Origin: an uncultured Cardiobacterium sp.
Lineage (GTDB): Bacteria; Pseudomonadota; Gammaproteobacteria; Cardiobacteriales; Cardiobacteriaceae
NCBI RefSeq assembly: GCF_938028825.1
Contig: NZ_CALIZP010000011.1
Span: 1-52,686 of the forward strand
Reading direction: 5' to 3'
Length of the DNA stretch: 52,686 bases
The notes beneath the pieces were generated by a model, which did no database searches, was not told where the DNA came from, and saw only the letters and a list, made by a program, of their open reading frames with translations. Within the stretch, counting starts at the first letter, position 1, and each line of letters opens with the position of its first letter. This document shows, one piece after another, positions 24,589 to 31,537 of the stretch. A program made the position numbers and the translations under genes.

Positions 24589-26597
24589 GGTTGTACTTCC
24601 AGTCCGTAGTGCGCGCAGAGTTTGGCGAGGCCGTCGCGGTAGCCTTCGCTGCGGACGCGGATTTTCCATTGCCCCTGGCGGCGGTAGAGTTGCGCGATGT
24701 TGAGAGCGGTGGCAGTGCCGGTTTCGTGCGGGGTGAGGCGGTAGCGGATGTGTTCGCTGCCGCTGTCGTCGCGGATGCTGAGGACGGCTTCGCCCGCCTC
24801 GCTCAGGCGGCGGTAGGGGCTTGCGTCATCAATACTGGCGCAGAGGTGCAATTCATCGATGGCGACATCCAGTCCGGCGAGGCGGAGGGTGAGGGTGTCG
24901 CCAGCGAGGCGGATGTTGCCGTCGGCGGTCGCGGGCTGGTTGTAGTAGAGGATGTCGCCATCGCCGCGCACTTTGCCGCCCGTGCCGAGCAGGAAGAGAC
25001 TGAGGTCGGGGGCGACGGCGGCCTGCGGCCAGTGCAGGCGGAGGTGCAGTTGCGCGGCGGCAGGCAGGGTGGTGTTCTGGCCGCGCACGAGTTCAAGCGG
25101 GATTTTTGTCGTGGTGATGGGCTGGGGGGTGGCGGCGGGCGTGCTGTTGGCAATGGCGGCAGTCGCGGGGCGGGGCGGGGTGACAGGTGTGCCGTTGGCA
25201 GCGGCAGCGGGCGCGGGCGCGGGGCGCGATGGTGCGGCGGGGGCGCCGTTGTCAGGCGGGAGGGTGATGGGGATACGCAAGGCAGGATCTTCCACGCCGT
25301 CTTCTGCGGCGGCATCAGCCAGCGCTTGCAGGGCTTCGTAGGCGGTGGGGCGCTCGATGGTGTCGCGGTAGGCGGGGTAGAGCGGGTCATTTTGGTAGCC
25401 GGCGTTGCGCGCGGCGTCGCTCAGCGGGGCGCGGTCGCTTTGCGGCGGCATGATGTAGGCGCGCTGCACGGGACGCGGGATGCCGTCGCCGTCAAGAAAG
25501 GAGACGAGGGCCTCGCCTTTGCCGAGTTCGGTGATGGCCTGCACGGTGTTGAGGGTCGGGTTGGGGCGGAAGGTTTTGGCGGCGGCTTCGACGTTTTTGA
25601 TGGCGCTGGCGCTGTATGCGCGCAGGGCGTGCTGGACGCGGTTGCCCAGCTGGTCAAGGACGCTGTCGGGCAGGTCGCGCGGGTTCTGGGTGATGAAGTA
25701 CACGCCGACGCCTTTGGAGCGGATGAGGCGCACGGTGCTTTCGATGCGTTCCAGCAGGGTGGGCGAGGGGTTTTTGAAGAGCAGGTGTGCCTCATCGAAA
25801 AAGAGGACGAGTTTCGGCAGCGGCAGGTCGCCGCATTCGGGCAGAGTCTCGAAGAGGCGGGTGAGGAACCAGATGAGGAAGGTGCTGTAAATGCGCGGCG
25901 CGCGCAGCAGCAGTTTTTCGGCATTGAGGATGTTGACGATACCGCGCCCGTCGGCGGCGGTGGTCAGCCAGTGGTTGAGGTCGAGCGAAGGCTCGCCGAA
26001 GAAGCGCTCCGCCCCTTCGTTTTCGAGCAGGAGCAGGCGGCCCTGAATGGCGCCGACGGTCACGGGGCGGACGTTGCCATAGATGCGCTGGTAGAGTTCG
26101 GCGTTATCCACGACGTAGGTAATCATCGCGCGCAGGTCGCGCAGGCCGATCATTTCCCAGCCGTTGTCCCGGGCGACGCGGTACACAACGGCCAGCGCGC
26201 GTTCCTGCGCTTCGGTGAGATCCATGATGCGCGCCAGCAGCATCGGCCCGATTTCGTCAATGGACAGGCGCAGCGGGATGCCGCTTTCGCCGTAAGTATC
26301 CCAGAAGCGCACCGGGCTGCCGCACAGGTAATCCGTACCGAGGCCGAGTTGCGCCATGCGCTCGCTAATGAGGCCGCTGCCGTCGCCTGCGCGGGTCATG
26401 CCGGAAAGGTCGCCTTTGGCATCAACAAGGAAAACCGGGACGCCCGCGTTGCTGAATGTTTCGGCCATTTTGCGCAGGGTGACGGTTTTGCCGGTGCCGG
26501 TCGCGCCGGCAATCAGGCCGTGGCGGTTCGCCATGCGGCCAAGAATGGCAAGCGGGTGCCGCTCTTTGCAGGTGTGGGCGATGGTGAGCGCGGTCAT
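24585..26597 (-). CDS. YjgR/HerA-like ATPase fused to a C-terminal TerD domain
   Basis: A 670-residue fusion. Residues 1-430 match the YjgR (DUF853) branch of HerA/FtsK-type ATPases: Walker A GATGTGKT at 31-38, FLVDAKGDLSGM, Walker B LVLFFDEAHLLF, and a sensor segment YFITQNPRDLPDSVLDQLGNRVQHALRA. Residues about 435-495 are an Ala/Pro/Thr linker. Residues 499-670 form a TerD-type beta-sandwich, recognisable from LVRGQNTTLP, FLLGTGGKVRGDGDILYYNQ, and LYRRQGQWKIRVRSEGYRDGL. TerD domains bind calcium; some acidic ligands are kept (DGD) while the classical DxDxS stretch is reduced to APDLSLFLL. E. coli YjgR is about 500 residues and lacks TerD. ATGA overlaps join it to the PP2C and kinase genes. 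Confidence 0.9.
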   Translation of the reverse strand: MTALTIAHTCKERHPLAILGRMANRHGLIAGATGTGKTVTLRKMAETFSNAGVPVFLVDAKGDLSGMTRAGDGSGLISERMAQLGLGTDYLCGSPVRFWDTYGESGIPLRLSIDEIGPMLLARIMDLTEAQERALAVVYRVARDNGWEMIGLRDLRAMITYVVDNAELYQRIYGNVRPVTVGAIQGRLLLLENEGAERFFGEPSLDLNHWLTTAADGRGIVNILNAEKLLLRAPRIYSTFLIWFLTRLFETLPECGDLPLPKLVLFFDEAHLLFKNPSPTLLERIESTVRLIRSKGVGVYFITQNPRDLPDSVLDQLGNRVQHALRAYSASAIKNVEAAAKTFRPNPTLNTVQAITELGKGEALVSFLDGDGIPRPVQRAYIMPPQSDRAPLSDAARNAGYQNDPLYPAYRDTIERPTAYEALQALADAAAEDGVEDPALRIPITLPPDNGAPAAPSRPAPAPAAAANGTPVTPPRPATAAIANSTPAATPQPITTTKIPLELVRGQNTTLPAAAQLHLRLHWPQAAVAPDLSLFLLGTGGKVRGDGDILYYNQPATADGNIRLAGDTLTLRLAGLDVAIDELHLCASIDDASPYRRLSEAGEAVLSIRDDSGSEHIRYRLTPHETGTATALNIAQLYRRQGQWKIRVRSEGYRDGLAKLCAHYGLEVQP

Positions 26598-28327
26598 GAA
26601 CGCTCCTTGTCGTGGGGGATGAGGAGGGCGATGGTGCGGTCGTCGTGGTTGCCTCTGGACCAGAAGTCCAGCCATTCGAGCAGGGCGGCATCAGGAGCGG
26701 CAGCGGCGAGCGGGGTGGCGAGGTCTTGCCACAGCGCCTGCCACAGTGCGGGGTTTTTCAGGCCGGCGTCGGTTTCAAATTTGGGGTCGGAGACGCCGTC
26801 GGTCATGAGGATGAGCGCGGCGGGCGCGTGGCCGCTGTGGTGGCGGATGCGGCGGGCGATGTCGGTTTCTTCAAGCTGGGCGCGGCTGAGGAATTGGGTC
26901 TCGCCGGAGTAGGCGCCGCTGTCGGCTTCGCCCAAGAGGTGCAGTTGGCTGTTTTCGGGCTGCCACAGGGCGGCGGCACCGTCGCCGACCTGGTAGGCGG
27001 CGTGATACCAGCTGCCGTCGGCAAGCGGTACGGCGAGGGCGATGAGCAGGGTGCAGGAGAGGCTTTTTGCGTCAAGGCCGTGTTGTTGGGCGGCTTCGCG
27101 GTGGGCGTTGTGTGCGGCGTGCAGGGCGTGGGTGATGATTTTTGTCGCGGTTTCTTCGCGTTCGCCGGCGTTGAGGCCTGTCAGTTTGTCGTATGACTTG
27201 GCGGCGTCAAGGATGCCGATGATGGTGTTTTTCACCGCCTCGACCGCAAGTTGCGAGCCGTAGCGGGCGTATTGGGCGCTGCCCGCGCCGTCGGCGACGA
27301 TGAGGAGGTGCAGGCCGCTTGCGGGGTGGTAGGCGATACGGTAGTCGTCATCGCAGTAGCTGCCGACGTGCGCGTGTGAGCGGCCGCGCTGGCGGGCGGC
27401 GAGAAGGCGGCCGTGCGGGGTGGTTTGTTCTGCGTGGGCGCTGTCGGGCTTGGCAAAAGGTCCATTCTGGTCGGAGGGCAGGTTTTGCCACAGGCTTTTT
27501 GGGTCGGGGTTGATGTGCAGGTTGAGGTGGAGAGGGACTTCTTTGTCGTTATCGCGCAGGGTGATGCGGATGGGCAGGTCGCCGCTCGTGGTCGGGATGC
27601 CGTGGATGCGGCGGGCGGCGGCGTCCCAGACGAGGCCGCTGTCGGCGGTTTTGATGGTGAGGCCGGTGATGGGCAGGTCGGCAGGCAGGGTGTGGTCGTA
27701 GGGCTGTCCCTGGTTGGCATTCGGCAGCGGCGGCAGGTGGATGGGCGGGGGCTGGATGGCGGTCGGGGCGGGTTTGTGGGGTGTCAGGGGCATGGCGATG
27801 TCCGGGATTGGGGGTTCGAGCGGGGCGAATTCGTCGTTGCTATCAATCCCTTCCCCCGCTTGCGGGGGGAGGTGAGCAGAGGCCGGATGGGGGGATGTTG
27901 AAGCAGCAGTGCCAGCGGCGGGGTGGGGGGTGTCGTCGCCGTAAGCGGCGTGTTTACTGCTTTCTTCTGCAAGCGGGGAAAACGCGTTGGGGGTGGTCGC
28001 GTCGCACTGTGGGTTGTGCGCTGCTGTGGTGGCTGTACCGCTGGCGGGTTCGTCTTCTCCCCCCCTCCGCTGCTCCGCAGCACCTCCCCCCGCAGGCGGG
28101 GAGAGGGAATTGTCGTCGCTGCAAGCGGCGTTTTTGCTGCTTTCTTCCTCCGCAAGCGGGGTTTTTTCGCCAGGAACAATCGCGCTGTTTGCCGCCTGTT
28201 CTTTGTCGAGTTGTCGCTGCCAGGCCTGCATGAGCTGGGCGATGAGGTTCTGGTGGTTGGCGATGAAGCGGGCAAGGATTTCGTCGTCGGCGTGATGCAG
28301 CCAGTCTTTCAGGGTTTTCGGCGTCAT
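26594..28327 (-). CDS. PP2C-type Ser/Thr phosphatase with long linker and Ig-like domain
   Basis: A 577-residue protein. Residues about 1-40 are helical. Residues 45-200 are a disordered Ala/Pro/Ser-rich linker containing repeat-derived sequence. Residues about 205-270 resemble a cadherin/He_PIG Ig fold (NANQGQPYDHTLPADLPI ... GIPTTSGDLPI). Residues about 315-575 are a PP2C phosphatase with metal-binding motifs VADGAGSAQYAR, YQVGDGAAALW, LMTDGVSD and NHDDRTIALL. It is the phosphatase of the TerY-P triad and should reverse the kinase encoded at the operon end. ATG 28327 is preferred (AGG six bases upstream); a TTG two codons earlier overlaps the terY stop. It overlaps the ATPase gene by ATGA. 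Confidence 0.88.
   Translation of the reverse strand: MTPKTLKDWLHHADDEILARFIANHQNLIAQLMQAWQRQLDKEQAANSAIVPGEKTPLAEEESSKNAACSDDNSLSPPAGGGAAEQRRGGEDEPASGTATTAAHNPQCDATTPNAFSPLAEESSKHAAYGDDTPHPAAGTAASTSPHPASAHLPPQAGEGIDSNDEFAPLEPPIPDIAMPLTPHKPAPTAIQPPPIHLPPLPNANQGQPYDHTLPADLPITGLTIKTADSGLVWDAAARRIHGIPTTSGDLPIRITLRDNDKEVPLHLNLHINPDPKSLWQNLPSDQNGPFAKPDSAHAEQTTPHGRLLAARQRGRSHAHVGSYCDDDYRIAYHPASGLHLLIVADGAGSAQYARYGSQLAVEAVKNTIIGILDAAKSYDKLTGLNAGEREETATKIITHALHAAHNAHREAAQQHGLDAKSLSCTLLIALAVPLADGSWYHAAYQVGDGAAALWQPENSQLHLLGEADSGAYSGETQFLSRAQLEETDIARRIRHHSGHAPAALILMTDGVSDPKFETDAGLKNPALWQALWQDLATPLAAAAPDAALLEWLDFWSRGNHDDRTIALLIPHDKERS
27931..28161 (-). repeat. In-frame repeats and palindromes inside the PP2C linker
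   Basis: Two imperfect direct repeats of about 48-50 bases (27931-27978 and 28111-28161) begin exactly 180 bases apart, in frame. They encode PLAEE(E)SSK-AA--DD versions. Between and beside them are palindromic stretches such as CCCCGCAGGCGGGG (about 28088-28101) and CCCCCGCTTGCGGGGG (about 27852-27867), encoding SPPAGGG and PPQAGEG. The pattern is that of a mobile palindromic element tolerated in a disordered linker. Confidence 0.7.
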
Positions 28328-28329
28328 GG

Positions 28330-29373
28330 TCAACCTCGTGAGCGGGCGATGTCGAAGTCGCCTTCGGCACTGCCCATGTAGATGGTCTGGTTGCAGCCGG
28401 GGCAGGTAACTTCGCCGTCGCCGTCCACGCAGAAGACCTGGCCGCAGGAGCAGGTGGCGAGGCCGTACGCCGCGCCGCAGTGCGGGCAGCCGCCGCCGCC
28501 TTCAAGCATGGAGGCGGCGATGGTGTTGGCGTTGGCGCGTTTGTCCGACCAGTCGAAGTAGTCTTTTTCCGCCGGATAAACACCGACATAGCGGTACACC
28601 TGCGGTGCCTGTTTGGTGAAGAAGGGGATGTCGCCGATGTCGGGCATCCGCTCGTATTTCATGAGATACGGCAGGCGGGTTTTCGCGCAGAGGCCGGTGA
28701 TGATGACGTAGTTTTCGTCAATGGCGGCGGCGGCCATCGCGTCCTTGACGAGGCTGAGTGCCGGGCTTTCGTTTTTGTCCAGCGTCAGCGGCACGTCCAC
28801 GCCGAGGCTTTTGCTTTGCGCCGAGACGGAGGTGGAGATCCAGTTGATGAAGGTGCGGAAGTCGTCTTCGTCGTTGTGGTCAAGCCGCAGGGTGTGGTCG
28901 CTGATGGCGCTCAGCGCGCCGAGGTCGGCGAAGGGGCCGATGCCGATGCTGACCAGCGTCGCGTGGTTTTTGTAGTCGCGCTGCCAGCGGGCGATGGCTG
29001 CGGTAGGGTCGTCGGTCGCCTTGCCGTCGGTCATGAGGTACACCATCGGTTTGTAATCGCCCTTTTGCGTGGGGCTGTTCGCCACCACGTTGCTCCCGAT
29101 TTCGGCCATGAGGTGTTCGAGCGCGGTGCCGATGGAGGTGCCGGAACCGATGGGCAGGCGCGGCGGGTAGAAGGCGAAGAGTTCGGTGAGCGGCGCGATG
29201 GTGCGCGCCACGCCGGCGAAGGCGATAACGCCGAGGTGCACGGTTTCAAGCGCATACGGGTCGGCGCGCAGGGCTTTGATAAGGCGATCGATGCCTTCCT
29301 GCATCCGGCGCAGGTTGTCGCCGGCCATGCTTTCGGAGATGTCGATGACGAGGTAAACGGGGAGGCGGCGCAT
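28330..29373 (-). CDS. terY: TerY-like von Willebrand A protein with C-terminal zinc ribbons
   Basis: A 347-residue cytosolic protein. The VWA domain (residues 5-200) has an intact MIDAS: DISES at 11-15, the GTSIG threonine near 78, and the Asp of LMTDGKATDD near 116. The C-terminal part has two cysteine clusters (CPHCGAAYGLATCSCGQVFC and CPGC), the TerY-C zinc region. The opening RRLPVYLVIDISESMAGDN is characteristic of TerY. Ter VWA proteins assemble complexes around TerD-family proteins; here a TerD domain is encoded two genes on. It lies nine bases after the membrane-protein gene, and its stop is near-overlapping with the PP2C start. Confidence 0.92.
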   Translation of the reverse strand: MRRLPVYLVIDISESMAGDNLRRMQEGIDRLIKALRADPYALETVHLGVIAFAGVARTIAPLTELFAFYPPRLPIGSGTSIGTALEHLMAEIGSNVVANSPTQKGDYKPMVYLMTDGKATDDPTAAIARWQRDYKNHATLVSIGIGPFADLGALSAISDHTLRLDHNDEDDFRTFINWISTSVSAQSKSLGVDVPLTLDKNESPALSLVKDAMAAAAIDENYVIITGLCAKTRLPYLMKYERMPDIGDIPFFTKQAPQVYRYVGVYPAEKDYFDWSDKRANANTIAASMLEGGGGCPHCGAAYGLATCSCGQVFCVDGDGEVTCPGCNQTIYMGSAEGDFDIARSRG

Positions 29374-29382
29374 GGGGATTCC

Positions 29383-29898
29383 TTATGTTTTGAGGGCTCT
29401 TGCGGCGCGGCAAAAAAGGGCGGCACCGCTGAACAGGGTCATGATGATGAAATAGGCGGCAAGCGCGGCGTAGTGCGGATGGGTGCGGGCAAGCGCGAGC
29501 CACAGCAGGGTGATGGCGAAGTTGACAAGATGGGCGGTGTAATCGGCCGCGAGCGCAAGACGCGTCGGCGGCGTTTGGCCGCGCACTTCCTGCCACAGGG
29601 TAATGAGGTAGAAAAACAGGGCGGTGAGGAGGGGCGGGGCGAAAAAATACGGATCTTCGACGGAATAGAAAAAGCCGCTGAGCATGATGAACGGGACATC
29701 CAGGCCTGTCGGTTTGTTGTGATACGCCAAGCCGCACAACACGGCAAGGAGGACGATGACAACCGCATCCTGCCACCACGGCTGCGTCGGCGCCAGTGGG
29801 CGGTACAGCACGAAAAAGGCGGCGAGCAGCGTATAAAAGATGGCCGGATGGGTGAAAAACGGCGCGAGGCGGGCGGGGACGGCGGTCAGGCGGGACAT
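29383..29898 (-). CDS. Small polytopic membrane protein opening the ter-type operon
   Basis: A 171-residue protein with four to five hydrophobic helices: AIFYTLLAAFFVLY, WQDAVVIVLLAVLCGLAY, VPFIMLSGFFYSV, LLTALFFYLITLW, VNFAITLLWLALA and YAALAAYFIIMTLF. It belongs to no family I recognise. Start ATG 29898 follows an extended -10 by about 29 bases. It is separated from terY by nine bases and so is probably co-transcribed and functionally linked, perhaps as the membrane anchor or target of the phospho-switch; that is inference. Confidence 0.75.
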   Translation of the reverse strand: MSRLTAVPARLAPFFTHPAIFYTLLAAFFVLYRPLAPTQPWWQDAVVIVLLAVLCGLAYHNKPTGLDVPFIMLSGFFYSVEDPYFFAPPLLTALFFYLITLWQEVRGQTPPTRLALAADYTAHLVNFAITLLWLALARTHPHYAALAAYFIIMTLFSGAALFCRAARALKT

Positions 29899-29926
29899 GA
29901 CGGGGCGGGTGGTTAATGTTCGTGTA

Positions 29927-29935
29927 ATGATAGCA
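29927..29935 (-). promoter_or_regulatory. Extended -10 promoter for the ter-type operon
   Basis: On the minus strand TGCTATCAT forms an extended -10, 29 bases upstream of the first start codon. It lies between the tRNA-Ser terminator and the operon. Confidence 0.5.
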
Positions 29936-30012
29936 AAGACGCCCGCCGGGCAAGCGGGCAAAAATCCGTGCCGTCTTGCGCGCGGCAGCGACCAGCGGGG
30001 AACCGTCGGGTA

Positions 30013-30039
30013 CAAAAAAACCACCGGCGACGGTGGTTC
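30013..30039 (-). terminator. Terminator of tRNA-Ser
   Basis: On the minus strand, ACCACCG / CGGTGGT forms a stem with a 4-base loop, followed by a run of seven T residues, directly after the tRNA 3' end. Confidence 0.88.
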
Positions 30040-30047
30040 TGTTGTTC

Positions 30048-30140
30048 TGGCGGAGAGGGGGGGATTCGAACCCCCGATAGAGCTATAAACTCTATACTCC
30101 CTTAGCAGGGGAGCGCCTTCAGCCTCTCGGCCACCTCTCC
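30048..30140 (-). tRNA. serT-GCU: tRNA-Ser (anticodon GCU)
   Basis: A class II tRNA of 93 bases including an encoded CCA end. The acceptor stem pairs GGAGAGG with CCTCTCC. The anticodon loop is CTGCTAA within a CTCCC/GGGAG stem, giving GCU (serine AGC/AGU codons). A long variable arm (ATAGAG ... CTCTAT) and the T arm GGGGGTTCGAATCCCCC are clear. The 3' end faces the ter-type operon. Confidence 0.97.
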
Positions 30141-30211
30141 ATTGAATGAGGCGCGCATCATACAGTTGCCCGCCGGTGATGTAAAGCAGGGTTTTCCGGC
30201 GCGCGGCGGGG

Positions 30212-31312
30212 TCAATCGTGGGTTTCTGCCAGCGGCACGGGCGCGGGTTCGGGGTAGTAATACCAGCCGCAGATGCCGAGGGTGAGCCACAGCAGCGCGG
30301 GCAGCGGTGCCCAGTAGCAGGCGGTGAGCCACAGCGCGGCTTGCGGCACGGCGGCAGCGGCGGCACCGAGGGTGCGGAAGAAGGTGGTGTTGTTGCGGCC
30401 GTCGGCGGCGCGTCCGGCGAGCAGCGCTGCGGCGGCAACTAGCGGGAAACCGAGGGCAAACAGTACCTTGGCCCACGGGCGGCGTTCTGCTTTGGTGGCA
30501 CGGATGCGTGCTTCGTCGGCAGGCGGGTAGGCGCGGGTAACGCGCCAGGTGGCGGGCAGCGGTTTTTCCGGACGGTCTTGCGCGGTGCGTTCGCCCGTCT
30601 GGGTACGCAGGAAGACCGCGCCGTAATCCGCGCCATCGCGCGCACCCCGCCAGGCGCGTGCCTGAATGCGGTTGAAGGCGGCGTTATCGGCGGTATCGAC
30701 GCTGATGTGGCGCAGTGCGGCACCGAGTTCTTCCTGCAAGTCGGCGATGCTGTCGCCTTGCGGACGGAAGGCGGTGCCGACAATGATGCTGACGCGGCTC
30801 TTGAAGCCGTCCGGTTTGCTGTAATGGGCGGCGAGCGGCTGCACGGCGAAATCCACGCCCGCCGCTTTGAGGCGGGCGGCGATGACCGCCATGCCGCCCT
30901 GATAGGGGAGCGGTTGCGCCTGCCAGGCGCTGGTGCCTTCGGGGTAGAGGCAGAGGCTGCCGCCGTTTTTGATTTGCGCGATGGCGGCACGCACCGGCGA
31001 GGGCACGGCGTCGGCGGCAAGGCCGTAGCGGGCGCGGTCTTTGTCGCGCACGACGGGGATGCCGGCGAAGAAGAGACGCAGGTACCAATGGCGCAGGAGC
31101 TGGATGGAGATGAGCGAGGGCGCGCCGCCTGTTGCCGCCATGTAGATTTGCCCGTCGGTCGCGCCGTTTCTGTGGCTGAGGAGGAAGAGGGTCGGGCGGC
31201 GGTGGTTGACGGTGTCGCCGCGCAGGTTCACGCGGCGGTAGTAGAGGCGGCGGACGAGCCAGCCGAGGAAGCGGCAACGGTGCGGCAGGGTAAGCGGGGC
31301 GGATGCGGGCAT
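30212..31312 (-). CDS. PlsC-like lysophospholipid/glycerol acyltransferase family protein
   Basis: A 366-residue protein with an N-terminal acyltransferase domain: LFLLSHRNGATDG (a variant of the NHxSxxD block, with His and Asp kept) near residue 45, IPVVRDKDRARYG, and LYPEGTSAW (the PEGT block) near 135. A late hydrophobic part (residues about 280-350) has two or three membrane helices, so it is membrane bound. Acyl transfer onto a glycerol phosphate or similar lipid is likely; the acceptor is unknown. The start at 31312 is set because a good -10 lies just upstream, inside the possible longer reading frame. The ribosome binding site is weak. Confidence 0.8.
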   Translation of the reverse strand: MPASAPLTLPHRCRFLGWLVRRLYYRRVNLRGDTVNHRRPTLFLLSHRNGATDGQIYMAATGGAPSLISIQLLRHWYLRLFFAGIPVVRDKDRARYGLAADAVPSPVRAAIAQIKNGGSLCLYPEGTSAWQAQPLPYQGGMAVIAARLKAAGVDFAVQPLAAHYSKPDGFKSRVSIIVGTAFRPQGDSIADLQEELGAALRHISVDTADNAAFNRIQARAWRGARDGADYGAVFLRTQTGERTAQDRPEKPLPATWRVTRAYPPADEARIRATKAERRPWAKVLFALGFPLVAAAALLAGRAADGRNNTTFFRTLGAAAAAVPQAALWLTACYWAPLPALLWLTLGICGWYYYPEPAPVPLAETHD

Positions 31313-31340
31313 GAGCTGAAGCGGTGATGGAGACCGACGG

Positions 31341-31346
31341 ATTATA
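31341..31346 (-). promoter_or_regulatory. Candidate -10 element for the acyltransferase gene
   Basis: A perfect TATAAT on the minus strand, 29 bases before the chosen start codon; the -35 is weak. Confidence 0.45.
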
Positions 31347-31537
31347 GGGCGGCGCAAGCGGGAATGTTGCTTGCTGTGGCTGATTAACAGCAGGCGTTAT
31401 CTTATCTGTGGATTACTTGTTGCTTTTCTTTCATCTGTGCTACATTCCGCCCGTTCGGGGACTGTCCCCAGCGGAACCCCGAATGCAGGCGCGCGTTGGC
31501 GCGTGATGCAGTCTTTCACACAACGGGAGTCCCGCTC

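Noticed and set aside
24591..26912. Long plus-strand open frame (over 700 codons) opposite the ATPase-TerD and PP2C genes
   Set aside because: Low-complexity Ala/Gly/Val/Glu-rich translation with no motifs. It is the antisense shadow of GC-rich genes whose minus-strand products have clear domains.
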